Origin: Linderina pennispora
Taxonomy: Eukaryota; Kickxellomycota; Kickxellomycetes; Kickxellales; Kickxellaceae
Assembly: GCF_002104995.1 (NCBI RefSeq)
Contig: NW_024468249.1
Coordinates: forward strand, 3,224,001 to 3,288,000
Direction: 5' to 3'
DNA length: 64,000 bases
Shown here piece by piece: positions 9,826 through 21,749 of the stretch; within the stretch, counting starts at the first letter, position 1; every line of letters starts with the position of its first letter. The notes below the pieces were generated by a model. That model worked only from the letters and a program-made list of their open reading frames with translations, made no database searches and was not told where the DNA came from. The translations under genes were made by a program, and so were the position numbers.

Positions 9826-9853
9826 GCCTTTTGCCTTTTGCCTTTTGCCTTTT
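9826..9853 (+). repeat. Minisatellite (GCCTTTT) x4
   Basis: Four perfect copies of a 7-bp unit between the convergent ends of the CBS gene and the Rheb gene, only 20 bp from the Rheb stop codon. On the transcribed Rheb strand it reads as an A/G-rich tract in the presumed 3'UTR. Confidence 0.9.
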
Positions 9854-9872
9854 CCGTGGGCGGCTTTCTAGT

Positions 9873-10638
9873 TTACATAATAACGCACTTGCTGCCCTCG
9901 GTGTTCTCCGCCGCCTCGCCCTCCTGCTTGGTGGTTTCCGAGACCGACTTGACAAACAGCTCTCTGATGTTGTTGTTGGTCTTGGCCGACGTCTCGATAT
10001 ACGGGCACCCGAACTCCTTGGCCAGCGCCTCGGCCTCCTCGTACGTGACCGTGCGCTGGTCCTTGAGATCAATCTTATTGCCCACCAGCACCATGGTCAC
10101 CGACTCGGTGCCCGTCAGATCCAGGATCTTGTCGCGGATTATCCGCGCCATCTCGAAGCTCTTGCGCGCCACCACCGAAAACGCAATCACGTACACGTCA
10201 ATATCCACTGCGTACCGTGTGTCCAGCAGCGAAAACTCGTCCTAATATCAAACAAAACATCTTATCAATAAAAAATAAATAAATAAAAAAATGGCCCGGC
10301 TAGTGTGAGAAAAAAAAAACAATCAAGCAAAGGATATTGTTAACTTACCTGGCCCGCAGAGTCGATAATATGCACCTCGTACTCTACGCCGCCCACCGAG
10401 ATCTTCTGGTCGTGCACGAGCTCCACTGTCGGATAGTACATCTCAATGAACTCGTCCTCGAGGAACCGGTGGATAGCCGACGTTTTGCCTACATGTACGC
10501 TATTAGTTACACTGGCACTGAGACCCAGCTCCGCCTGCTCAGCCCGCGCCCCCACTATCACTTGCCTACTCCACGATATCCCAGCACAACCATGCGCCTC
10601 ACAAGCTCCTTGTTTGACGACGAAGCCGACAACGACAT
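9873..10638 (-). CDS. RHB1: Rheb-type small GTPase, three exons
   Basis: Exons are 10638-10566, 10488-10349 and 10241-9873, total 582 nt (193 residues plus stop) in one frame. Intron 2 is GTAAGT...TTAG. Intron 1 must start GCAAGT and end TGTAG to keep the P-loop, i.e. a GC-AG intron. Motifs: P-loop GYRGVGKTS, with the Arg typical of Rheb at the third position, switch I YYPTVE, DSAGQ (usually DTAGQ), NKID, and ETSAK. The C-terminus is CVIM, a CaaX box for prenylation. Rheb is a GTPase activator of TORC1, restrained by the Tsc1/Tsc2 GAP, and acts on endomembranes. The start MSLSASSSNKEL is the first ATG. Its 5' end faces the BCK1 gene's 3' end across about 500 bp. Other Ras subfamilies are less likely because of GYRxVGK. 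Confidence 0.9.
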
Positions 10639-11141
10639 TGCAAATAACCCACGAATTATAGACTTTTAAAGAAGAAGGAAGGGGCAGGAGAAAGAACTCT
10701 GCAAAGCAAATGAAAACAAGGAGAAGCTAGAAAGCAAAAAACGAAAGCAAAAAAGAAAAACCGTCAACACCCCTTGTTTTAAAAACCCTCCACGCCTATT
10801 TGAAATTCGTTTTTTTTTTTCTCTCTCTCCCTACTCCACCCATCCCCCTCCTCACCTGGCCTGATCGTCCAGAGAGTACCGTCAGGTCACACGGCTTGCC
10901 ATCACGTCCCACTGTGGCTCCCCTGCCTCCCTTTCCTTTTTTTTTTTTTTCACTCACCGCATAGTGGAAAAAAATAGGGATGCCAGTGACCTCTGCGCAA
11001 ACGAACTCTGAACAGAGAAACCACGCACTCGTATTGGCATAAACACAATTGGGCTATGCGAGTTAGCCGGCCAATTGATATGCGATTGCTGATATTGCAA
11101 CAAAAAAAAACCCCCCATGGAAAAAAAACAGCTCCCACCCC
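10639..11141. other. Intergenic between Rheb promoter and BCK1 3' end
   Basis: About 500 bp with purine-rich tracts (10670-10770), several T or A homopolymers (10808-10820, 10937-10952, 11100-11130) and no convincing ORF. It serves as the Rheb promoter and BCK1 downstream region. Confidence 0.6.
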
Positions 11142-14100
11142 TTAGCTCGTGTACGGATACACATAGTCATTCGGCACCTGCGCAAACTCCATGTCCGCAA
11201 GCTCCGCGGCTGCCGCGCGCTTATCGGGCGTGCTGACAAAGCACCGCTTGCAAAACTCCAACCCCGCCTCGGTCAGATCATCGGGGAACGGCGGCGCCAG
11301 CCCATTGGCCAGCTTGAAGAAGATCTGAGGCTCCTGGTACCCAGCCCACGCCTGCTGCCCCGACCACATCTGCAGCGTCACGCAGCCGAGCGCCCAGATA
11401 TCTGCCCCAGCCGAATACACGTGCTTGCGAGCCACCTCGGGCGCCATAAACGGCACCGTGCCCACTGCCCGCAGGTTCTTCTGCTGCTTCTTCTTGTCGT
11501 CCGCTGCCTGCTGCCTCACTGGGTCGTAGTCCACGCGTCGCGAGATGCCAAAGTCCGAAATCTTGCAGGTGCCCGTCTCGTCTACCAGAATATTGGGCCC
11601 CTTGATGTCCCGATGCAGGATGCCGCGGTCATGCAAGTACTGCAGCCCGGCCACAATCTGCCTCAGGAACGAGTGGACCACGGGCTCGGGCAGCGGCCCG
11701 TGCTGCTGCACCAGCGAGTGCACCGTGCCGCCGGGCACGTACTCGAGGAACATGCTCATCAGCCCACCTGTGATCTCGAACCCCAGGAGCTGCACGATAT
11801 TCTCGTGGTCCAGGTCCTTCAGCAACTCCACCTCCGTGTGCATCATGCGAATCGCTTCCTCCATGCCCGCCTTGTCGCTGCCAGCCCCACCACCACTGGC
11901 GCTGCTACCGCCCGCAGCCGACTCATCGGACATTGGCGACAGGAACTTGGGCAGCGCAATCTGCTTCACAGCTATGACCTCGCCGGTCGCAGCATTGATA
12001 GCCACGTAGACGTGCCCGAACGAGCCCTTTCCGATCAGCTGGCCCTTGATCCACTGGATCTTGATCTGCGTCAGCGGCAGCCCGCACTTGGCAAACAGCG
12101 AGCTAACCGCGTCCTTGACCGATGATGACGATGACAACGACGACGACGCTTCGGGCAGCGCATCCCACAGCTCCGTGGCCTTGGGCAGCCCGCGCAGCCG
12201 GTCGCGCTCATGCACAAACTGCGCCCGGGTCGACCCCACAGCTCTGTGGTCGCCGCTCTTGATCGCCGCCTCGACAATGGCCTTCTCTGCCTGCGGGTCC
12301 GCCGCGGGCTTGCGCAGGTACGACAGCGCGCGCCGCACAATCTCCACATTGACTTGACCACTGGCATTATTGCCCGTCGACGTCGTCGACGACGGCGAGA
12401 TCGTCTCGCCCTCATAGGCGCCCGATTCGTCGGCATTAGCCGCGGCTGCCGCTGCAACCGTCGACGACGACGACCCAATCAGTGTATCGTTGCTATGCTG
12501 GGGCATCTCTGGCGCCGCCGCCGCTGCCGCCGAGGTAACACCGGCGATCTGCCTGGCCCGGTGCCGTCGGGGGCGGACCTCCTCTGGAATGCACCCCCAC
12601 ATTTTTGTCGACTTGCGCCTGACAATAGCCTGTGGCAGAGAATACACTGACCTGCTGTCTTCCTCCAAGAAGCCCTCGGAATTGGCGCCCAAATTAACCG
12701 ATGCTGCCTCGCTGGTGGACACCAATGACAGCAGCGAGCTTTTATGCGACAGTGGCAGCGGGTGCTCGGCCAGCTCAGTCGACAGATTCGACTTGCGCCG
12801 CCTCTGCCGCGTCTCCTGCACCAGCATCCGCACGCTCTTACGCCGCCCTAGCGCTGCCCCCCGCACCTCGCTAACCTGCCGGTTCTTGACCAGCATCTCC
12901 AGCGACTGCCGCGCGCTCGACTTGCTGTTGCTGCTGTTGTTGTTGCTGTTGCTGCTGCCAGCCGCCTCGTCATCGACAATGATGTTCAGCTCCTGTGATG
13001 GCAACAGCCCGCTGTCGATTGGCACTGCCTGGATGATCGGCTTGTCAAGGTCGTGGTCAGGGAACCACCGGTCGAGGTGCTCGCCAATGGCATCGGCTGT
13101 CGGACGGTCGCGCAGGTTGCGTGAAGGCTGGCGCTCCAGTAGGGCCTTGCGCATGCCGGGCGTGAACTTGAAGTTGCTCTGCGGGCGCTCCCTCTTGCTT
13201 TTACCCTTAGGTTCTTTCTCGCTCGTCGACCTGTCCCTGTCATCTGCCGCCTCGTCCTCTGACTCGGAGCGGTCCCACAAATCGCCACCAAACGAGCTAG
13301 CGTCATCGCCACTATCCTCCTCGCCGTCCCCCTCGATCGACTCCGCGTCAAACAAAATCGAGCGCCGGGCCATCTCTTCCTCCTTCCCCTCTTGGTCGGC
13401 TGCCTTGGTCGCTGCCACAAGCTGGCTCTGCGTCAAAAGCACCGGGCCCGAATCAGAGCTGACAAATGACCCGATCGCCAGTCCGGCGCTGCTTGGCTCT
13501 GCCTCCAGCTCTTCCGTCTCTACAGGCTCTTCCGTCTCTGCAGGCTCCTTCTTGGTAGCAGAGAACTCTTTGTTAACAAACATCAGCGTCCACGACTCGG
13601 GCTGCGCTGGCGACTGTCCAGAAGCTTCTGCGCCCCCACCCACAGGCATATCAGGCGCTGACGACTCGATGCGGTGAGTTAGTGGCAAGTGCGACGTTGC
13701 TGTAGCAAACGACTGGCTCGACGATCCAGCCGTGTTGGGCGATGACACGTCACTGCCTGGCGACATCACCTCGCGCATATGCGACGGATTCGTCGTCACC
13801 AGCGGCAGCATGTTGCTCGAACCATCATTTACCACTGGCGACTGCATGAATGGTGTGCGATTGAACGGGAACGCTGACTGCACCTCGGAGTCGGACCCCG
13901 ACGACGACCGCTCGCCGCCTGTGACTGCCAGCACCAGCCGCTGCTTCGACCCAGCCTTGCTAGCTGGAATAATGTGGTGCTCCGCGCCAGACGAGCTGGC
14001 TTTGTACAATGTACCCGCCTCGTCAGCAACTGGATCATTCAGGATTACTACCACCGGTGTGTCGGTCTTTGCGTGCACGCAGTGCATCCACAGCTCGCCC

Positions 14101-17100
14101 TCCGAGCCAATGCGCTTCACTGACCCGTCGCTCATCTGCAGTGACATGGACCACCCGCCAGGCGGCGGCGGCGGCGGCGGCACGTGTGATGTGTCGGCGT
14201 ATAGTGAGCTGACGATCTTTTCGACGATGCCAGCGCCTGAAATCAGCCCGTTAATATTCACGGGCATAAACCCACGGTCACGCTCGCGCTTGGCCAGCAC
14301 AATCCGCATCGACGACCCGCTGCTCTCGGCTTCATCCAGCGCCTGTGTTGCACTCGACCGCCGCCGCGGCTTCAGCATATGCCCCATTAGCGGCGAAATC
14401 GGCGACGTGCTCTGCAGCATATGCATGGCTCGCGCCCGCTGCGAGCTAGAGCTCTGCGTGCTGAGGAAGCTCTTCGAGGTTGCTAGCTGCGGCGGCGCCT
14501 GGCGGAGGCCGCGAGATGTACCACTGCTGCTGCCGCTGCCAGTGGTGGTCGCCGATGCAGGGCTGACGGCGCTGCTGCCACTCTCTACCATGCTGTAGGG
14601 CCGCGACTGGCTTGCCGACAGCTGCGCTGCTGCGCTGCTGGCTGTCTGCGGCGACTCGATGTCGCTGGTTGTGCCTGCACGGTATCTGCTCTGCCGCAAT
14701 GTGCGCCTGGCAGCTGTGTCTAGCGGCGATGGAGTAGCAGCCTCGCTGTCGTTGCCACCCTGATCGCTGGCTGCTGCCGCGTCGGCGTCCTCAATAGGAA
14801 TTGCCGGACGTGCCTTTTGGAACGGGAAGCGCCAGCGCCGTGAAACCGTCGACGGTGAGCCGCTCTTCTTTTGGCTGTCTGATGAGGACGGTCCGGTGTT
14901 GATGCTGGCATGGTTTGCCACTGAGGTGTTGACGGTCTGGCTGCCATTGGAAGAAGCTCCGCGTAGAGATTGTAGATCGGTGACTACACGCAGACTGCCG
15001 CCTGCCTGCTGGGCTTGTGTCTGATGCTTGGACGTGCGCTGCCCAAACCCAAACAATCCTGAAATCCGACTAGAATGCCTGTCCTTCTCATTCGCAGCTC
15101 CTGGCTTGCGAGGTCTGGGCAAAACCGCGGTTGGTGACGATGCCAAGAAAGCAATAGTAGCAGGCTGGTCGGTGTCCAATGGAGAAACATCCTCAGCATG
15201 CTGCTGTTGTTGCTGTTGTTGCTGCTGCTGCTGTTGTTGCTGCTCCATGGCTGCAGCAATGTTGGCTGCAGTGATTCTCGCCGATTTGCTCTTCGATGAC
15301 AGCAGAGTAGCTGCCATCTTGTCGATATCCGCCCCATACGATAGCACATGACGGACACCCTTCACCTTGAACGCCGACCCTGAGGATGCCGCCTCTGCCG
15401 CTAGCTCGCTATTGCCAGCGGACTTATTGGAGGACATGAATGGCAGATGCCCTGGCAAAAAGTGCGGCGAATGCACAGCCGCCGGCTGGCTCTGCGAATT
15501 TGCCATTGCTGCAAGTTGCTCCTGCGTTCCGTGCCTTCCCAGTGCCGACATGTGCCTGCCGCGCTGGATTCCATGCATAAACAGGCACCGGCAGGGCCGA
15601 GACACCGGGTGTATCTGCTGTTAGCGGCGCTACAACCGGATCGGCATCATATGCATCAATGTGCACAGATGACGCATCCGAGCCAGCATCACTGGCGTTG
15701 TCTGCATCCTCGCTCTCTTCAACCTCTGCCGCATCAAAAACGATTATCGGCAGAGCGCCATTGCTGTGCCGGCTGGCCGACTCTGTTAGAGCTGACTGTT
15801 CGGGAACCTCGTCAGCATTGCCCATGAGGTCGTAGTCTGACGCAAGCGAATCCTCTGAGGTCCTGCACGGCTCGCCCCCGTCATTTCCTTCACTAACCTC
15901 TTCTGCATCGAATGTCACTATCGACTCTGCATCAAATACCAGCGGTTCAGCATCAAACTCCACCGACTCGGGCGACGGCACCACTGGGTCTGCGTTGCCC
16001 ATCAAATCCTCATCGCTACTGGCAGCAGATTCGCCTTCGTCGCCCTCAATCTCCTCTGCATCCCACACCGACCAGTCGGCTGCTGGCACCGGCATCGGGG
16101 GATGGTTGCTGTTCCTGCTGCAGTGGGTGTTGAGGTTTCCTGGCCATATCCTCGGACGAACCATGCAATGACGAGTTAAACGAACTCAGGGAAATCGGCA
16201 GTGACGGGGATTTTGAATGGCGCAGGTGCGCTGGCCTCCTACTCGATAGATCGCCCAGATCCGCGCCAAACGCCGACAGTAGCTTCTCCTGCGACATGTC
16301 TAGAGCGCCCTTGCCCGTCCTTTCGGCCCGACCCTGTGGCGACGGCAGGTCCTCTTGGACAGTAGGGGTTTTGGCAGTGTGTGGCGATGCAATGCTGCGC
16401 GCGGACTCGCTGACTGAACTCGGAGACGCCGATACATCGAGCGCACTGGGCGACACATTGACCACCAGACAACGGCGTCGCCACCACGTCAGATGCTGGC
16501 CGCACTCCACGACTAACAGCAGTGTTAATATTGGGAACACCAGCTGCGTCGTTGAGTCTCGGGAACGATACTCGCACAACCCGCGGCCCGCCAAACTCGT
16601 TCTCTGATGAATCAGACGAATCCTGAATCACCATCGTCGGGTAGATTGGCAATGTGGTAGCCTGCTGGCTGCAGCGCAGTGAGTACTGGCGATATCGACG
16701 TCCGTCTAGACGGCGTTGTGGCTGACATTGGCCGTGTAGTCACCGGAACCTGGGCAGGCGACCACGCTCCGCTAGTCGGCGCCGCAGTCACCACCGGCTC
16801 AAACATGCCACGTACCCCAGGCCGGGCATGGCCTGCAGGGTAGTGCTGGCGAGGAGCATTTGGGTCGCTACCCAGAAATGCCGGTCCGACTGTTGCGCTG
16901 GCGCTGGCTTCACCTGCCGAATACCGCGATCCATGCGACGTGGTCGCGTATGCGGTCCGTGTCGCTGGTGCAGTGACTCCGCGGTAATTGAACATGGGCG
17001 ATGATGCAGATCCGTGTGCATAATACGGCGAATGCGGCTGGTTCGTGCCGTGGTACCGGGCCGGCTGGGGCATCGCTGACGGATTCACGCCGCTTCTGGC

Positions 17101-18923
17101 CATATGCTGCACGCCGTTATTCGACCCCGATCCTCGGCGGAACACGCCAGCAGCCGTCACCGGTGGTGTCAGTGGGCTGTTGGCTGGCGACACGTGCAGC
17201 TCACCTTTAGGGTCCACATAGGAGATAATCATCACCGCCTGGCTCTGACAGCTGGCTGCGCCTACGTACTCCGCTGGGCTGGTATGGCAAGTTGTTGACA
17301 TTTGCTGGCGTCCGCCGCTGCGACCCTTGTTGTTGCTGATGTGCTGATGTGTTGCTGTTGGTGCTGCTGGTGCTGCTGCTGCTGTGGCTGGCTGGGCACC
17401 CCCCAAGGTCGTTTGTCCTGGCCGCACCAGTGGCAATTCGTCAGTCTTCTACGTGCGCACTGTTTCGGCTGCGATATCCCGAACCGCCGCCGTAGCGAGC
17501 CGATCGATCGCCGGAATACTGGCCGTCGCGGTACGGCGACCGTGGTGAATTAGGCTGTCCGTGATGTCCATGGGCGAGTCGCTGCCGATGTGCCATACCC
17601 AATATTATCCCGCTGCACTGCTACACCGGTGTTGATTGCGAATGGTACCTGCTGAGTACTGCTTGGTGCATTTACAGGAGCATTGCTACGGACTGACTCT
17701 GTTTCGGCTGCGTCCTCTTTGGTCGGCTGCTGAACCAGCAGCGGCATGCTGGGACTGGGCCGCAACCCACGGTCCACCTGCTACGGTAGGGACATTGGGC
17801 GTAGATAGTGTCTGTTGCTGTGCTGGTGGTGCTTGTGGTGCTGGGGGGTGCTTGTGGTGCTAGTGGCGGTGGATGCGGCGGTGCTGTTAAGACTGCTGGG
17901 TTAGGTAATGCTGTCAAGTGGACTGGCCTCGCTTGCACTCCACTACTAGGAGTCCATTGCAGATGGACTGCTGGGGCGGAGGCTGCGAGAACGGATGCTG
18001 CTGTTGCTGTGGTGGCGGTCTCATAAATTGTGGCCGGGGTCTCTGCTGTGGTGGCGATTGATTGGGTGCTGATATCTGCTGGTGTTGTTGTTGTGACGGC
18101 AACTGTGGACTGTCTCTGCGAATCATCCATGATGGCGGTGGTGGTCGAAGTGGCTGCAGTGGCCGGTTGAGAATATGCGAATTTGTATGCTGATTCAGCT
18201 GCGGCTGCTGCTGAATAGGTCGTGGCTGTGGTGGTGGTTGCTGTGGGCGCACCGGCATGGCAAATGCCTGGCTATGAGCCAACGGTGCTGGCCGCAATTG
18301 CTGTTGTGCTGGCCGTATTTGCTGTTGTTGTGGTGGTGGTTGTGGCCGTGGTTGCGGTCGTGGTCGCACTGTCTGCTGCTGCGGCTGTGCTGGTGGCGGT
18401 GGCCGCGAATGGCCCTGCTGCCAGTGCAATTGCTGTACTGGCTGCCCTGCCTGGTTCAGCAACACTGGAGCCTCGGTGCCCTGGGGCGTGGGTGGCAATG
18501 GCTTGTGCTGCTGGTTCCGCAGCGTGCCCTCGTTCGATGTACGCGCGTCCGGCAGGTGGCTGCTGGCGACTATCCTGTATATGGCGGAATTAAGCTGCAC
18601 GTAGTCCCGAAACAGCGCGCCCGGCACATTCATTGCCTTCAGACTGTCAATGTCCAGAGAGTAGAACCGCTCGGCAAATATGCCACGCCCTAAGAATAAT
18701 TTAATATCCGACAGCCTTAGGTTAATGGACCAGCGCTGAATACCGAGTACCTGGGAGCATGAATGCGTGCGGGGGAGTTCAACTTACGAAGAAATGCGGG
18801 GATAAACTTTTCAAAGTGGTTGTCCCGGGCCCATCGAACGACAGACTCCCTGCTCCACGGAACCGGGTGGCCATTCGTGTCGACGTGGTTTTCTGAAATG
18901 ACAGCTCCCGGCGGCTGGCTCAT
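11142..18923 (-). CDS. BCK1: BCK1-like MAPKKK with SAM domain; N-terminal half broken by frameshifts
   Basis: The catalytic part is one intact frame from 15605 to the TAA at 11142-11144. The kinase domain is near its end: WIKGQLIGKGSFGHVY, VKQI, LHRDIKGPNILV, DFGISRR and GTVPFMAPEV, as in Bck1. Upstream on the same strand the protein continues in shifting frames to ATG 18923. Exon 1 (18923-18788) encodes the first half of a SAM domain (PWSRESVVRWARDNHFEKF); a GTAAGT...TTAG intron (18787-18690) leads to its second half (RRGIFAERFYSLD...MNVPGALF). Between lie Pro/Gln-rich and Ser-rich segments, repeated acidic motifs (DLMGNAD, FDAE), a poly-Q, and a possible Ras-association-like segment before PPPPPPPGGW. 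Frame changes lie near 15.54, 16.1, 16.46, 16.63, 17.43, 17.55, 17.77 and 17.98 kb. Bck1 links Pkc1 to the cell-wall-integrity MAPK cascade. A separate upstream gene is possible but unlikely, because SAM plus kinase is the Bck1/Ste11 layout. Confidence 0.8.
15199..15244 (-). repeat. CAG/CAA tract encoding poly-glutamine in BCK1
   Basis: Mixed CAG and CAA codons on the minus strand encode 15 consecutive glutamines followed by HAEDVS. Mixed codons make the tract more stable than a pure CAG run. It lies in the unstructured region between the SAM and kinase domains. Confidence 0.9.
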
Positions 18924-19579
18924 GGCTATCACCAGTCTCTGCTGTGTATTGAGTCGTCGGTTAAAAGTGCGCGCGTGTGCAATGCGAATCTGCGCTCCTC
19001 GACAAGTTTCAAATCGTCAGACGAGCAGAACAGACCAATGTTCAAGGGCACATAGAGCGGAAATGAAATGCGCAATTGCTCCAGAACAGAAAGCACGCCA
19101 ACTGAGAGCAAGTGTAAGAAATTACAAGGTGAGGAAAGCGCCTTGCGGTGGAGGGCAGGGGATATTAGAACAGTGCAGTGTGGAAATAACAGACAAGAGC
19201 ACGAAACACTCGCTTTTTTCGCAAGAGAGAAAGGTTTTATTTGTGAGAGCTGACAAGCGCAAGAGGGAGGAAAGGGGTCGATGCGGCCGGTCGTACGTTA
19301 ATTTTCTGCTGGTCGCAACACATGCCCTGGAGCCACCCAATCACTGCGGCCCGGCCCGGCCACCAGAGGCACCATTCCATGCGCTATTCAGGCACAGAAT
19401 TTACGGGAGGAAATCACAATGCGTCTGGCGCGGCGATGGAAGTGGCAAAATTTTTTGGAAAGCGGTATCTAGGGCATGCGCACAGCAAAAGCAATCATAC
19501 TTTTTCTTCCCAGCGGACCCGCTATACTTTATTTGTTTCTCTATTTCTACCGTACCTCTGCCCCCTTCAATCCTTGCCC
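18924..19579. other. Divergent promoter region, BCK1 / PQ-loop gene
   Basis: About 650 bp between two divergent start codons. It includes a pyrimidine-rich stretch just before the PQ-loop ATG (19500-19575). A long plus-strand frame crosses it and the antisense of BCK1 exon 1, without any recognisable protein pattern. Confidence 0.55.
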
Positions 19580-20497
19580 ATGGACTCTGCCGCCGGTACC
19601 GAAGGTCTGAACCAGACTGCCATCCGACATTATCGGGTACATCTCGCTTTCATGCTGGGTGGTTGTCATGTTCCCACAAATATGGCTCAACTACAGGCGC
19701 AAGAGCGGCGAGGGCGTCAGCACTATGATGAATATTGCCTGGGTTGTTGGTGATCTCTTCAACATCACCGGCGCCGTCATGCAGAACCTGGTGCTGTCCA
19801 CCATCCTCATCGGCTCGTACTATATCCTGGTGGACGTCACCTTGCTGTCGCAGACGTTTTACTACCGCATCTTTTACAATGCCCACCTGGTGAACAAGCA
19901 GCAGCGCGGAAAGCGGAGAGGAGGATGCAGAGACGGGTGCGGCGGTGCACAGCGCGCTCATCGGCAACGAGCATGGCTCTGGGGCTGTGGATTACCAGGG
20001 GTACGAGCCGATTGATGGCTCGGACGCCGACGGACATGATAGCACGCTCGTGACTGAAAACCTGCCGTGGCACCAGCAGCGTCACGTGCCAGCCTGTCGT
20101 TGCATTGTTCCTTGGCCTGCTTGCAGTAGGCGGCTTGGTGACTGTCGTAGTCAAGAACCACCACGAGACAGCCCCAGGCATCCCCGCCTGTGGACCCGTC
20201 GCCCTGTCAAGCAGATCATCGCCCAGGCCTATGGGCACTGTATCAGCCATTGTCTACATCATGTCCTATGTGCCGCAGGCTATCCAGAACTACCAGCGCA
20301 AGAGCGTCGAGGGCCTATCGATCTGGCTGTTCATTCTGTCGTTGATCGCAAACGTCACATATGCGCTGGCCATTCTGGTGGTCTCGCTCGACCCGCACTA
20401 CCTGGCGCCGTACGTGCCCTGGCTGCTGGGTGCTTTGGTCCCGTGCATCATCCACTTTGTCATTCTGTACCAATTCAGGATCTATCCTTCGCAGTAA
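19580..20497 (+). CDS. PQ-loop vacuolar/lysosomal amino-acid transporter, frameshifted
   Basis: ATG 19580 (MDSAAGTEG) to TAA 20495-20497. The protein must be read in shifting frames: the first change is near 19625, others near 19910 and 20090. Two PQ-loop repeats are visible: VVVMFPQIWLNYRRKSGEG with the following helices (19659-19890), and SAIVYIMSYVPQAIQNYQ followed by KSVEGLSIWLF (20236-20335). Between them is an acidic cytosolic loop (GYEPIDGSDADGHDS). This two-repeat layout and the second motif match the PQLC2/Ypq1/Rtc2 family, which exports cationic amino acids from the vacuole or lysosome and has seven helices. The gene converges on the SANT-domain gene at 20560. The frame breaks look like single-base errors because both PQ motifs are intact. 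Confidence 0.82.
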
Positions 20498-20559
20498 GCT
20501 CTCCATGTGTCTGCCATCTCAAACATTATTAAAAAGAAAGTAGACCTATACATGGCAGT

Positions 20560-21395
20560 TTACTTTGCACCCCTCCGCTTGTGGTTTCCGACATACACGG
20601 CCTTGCCCCCACTGTCCAGGCGGTAGTTGTCGTCGATGACCCAGCCCTCTGGGATAATGCACTGCCTATAAAAGTTGCTGCACTGGTACCCGACACGGTG
20701 CGGGATATACGTCGAGAACAACCCCCACTTGTCGCCGCACCCAAACTCCGTCGCCGTCTCTATAAACAAGTCCCTCTCCTCATCGGTCCAGTCACCTGTC
20801 CACTGATCAACCCCCGGCTCGGTGTTCCTATAGAAATACGCATTCGGATTCTTCCTCAGCATCTGCGACGATACGTATTTGGCTGCGGATTGGCCCGCAG
20901 GTAGCGCCCTCTTGCTGATCTTCTTGCCGGTTCCCAATGGGTCCTTGAACGAAAACTTTCCGCCGCCCTCGCTTTCCCATGCCTCCGTCGCGCTGCCCTT
21001 GATCCCAAGCCGCTGCATTACCCCAGGCTCCACCCACCCCGTGTAGTGCCCGTCTACGTGCACCGCCTTCTTCACGACATCTGTCGAGAAGTGCTCTGTC
21101 GGCAGGTGGTAGAACTCGGTCGCGTCGTTGCTCTCGATAACCTGCTCTTCAGCCTTGGTCACCTCGTCTGCGCTTTCACCACGTATCCTCTTTGAGCGGC
21201 GTGTCGGCGTGTGATTCTTTGGCCGTCTGATAGTTGTCTTTTTGCGCTTTTTGACTGTTTTCTCCCTCGGACTGCCGGCGCCGCCCCGAGCAAAGGCCCA
21301 TCGCCAATGTTGAGCGACTGGAGGATCTCGCGGTTGCGCCTGATGTTCTCCAAACGCTGCTGCTCGTACTCTGACAGCTGCTCGGTAGGCGGCAT
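20560..21395 (-). CDS. SANT/Myb-like domain protein, one frameshift
   Basis: Starts at ATG 21395 (MPPTEQLSEYEQQRL) and ends at TAA 20560-20562. The N-terminus EYEQQRLENIRRNREILQSL is a short helical motif also seen at the start of WDR76/CMR1-like and other nuclear fungal proteins. It is followed by a basic stretch KKRKKTTIRRPKNHTPTRRS leading into KRIRG, readable only after a frame change near 21275. The C-terminal 200 codons (from 21162) are intact and contain a SANT/Myb-like helix set, QWTGDWTDEERDLFIE...WGLFSTYIPHRVGYQCSNFYRQ (about 20640-20800). A nuclear chromatin or DNA-binding role is likely, but no named ortholog is recognised. It is divergent from the rhodanese gene across 354 bp. 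Confidence 0.7.
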
Positions 21396-21674
21396 TTCAA
21401 AAGGAAAGAATGCGTAAGGAAAATACAGCACAGCAGAGGAAGGACCAGAGTCCAAGAAGCCCATCGGGCATATTTGGTTGTGGCAAGTTTTTGGGTTCAG
21501 CATGCTTCGCCACCCACGAGTCGCAGCTCGGCTCTAGCGGCTATGCTTCGGCTCCTGACTGAGTCGTACGACTTGATTTGGAAAATAAGCCGAAAGCTTA
21601 TAAATCCATGCATCACAGACTGCGTGCTTACCTTGGCTGAACTCGACTCCTGCAACCCCCTGAAAACCGGCAGG

Positions 21675-21680
21675 TATAAA
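21675..21680 (+). promoter_or_regulatory. TATA box of the rhodanese gene
   Basis: GGTATAAAGGGGG contains a canonical TATAAA 70 bp before the ATG at 21750. The surrounding 350 bp is the divergent promoter shared with the SANT-domain gene. Confidence 0.6.
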
Positions 21681-21749
21681 GGGGGCTTCGAATGCGGAGG
21701 CCCTCAAGCCTGCTCTCTCCCTTTACAATCATACTTTTTGCTTTCCGTA

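Noticed and set aside
12490-13677. 395-codon plus-strand ORF, and another at 13732-14598
   Set aside because: Ser-rich antisense frames of the intact BCK1 catalytic ORF.
15199-15244. Short regular repeats taken as CRISPR-like
   Set aside because: CAG/CAA codons for poly-Q. There are no spacers, and the organism is a eukaryote.
18763-19728. 321-codon plus-strand ORF over BCK1 exon 1 and the promoter
   Set aside because: It overlaps the SAM-domain exon antisense and runs into the PQ-loop gene in a wrong frame; no family pattern.
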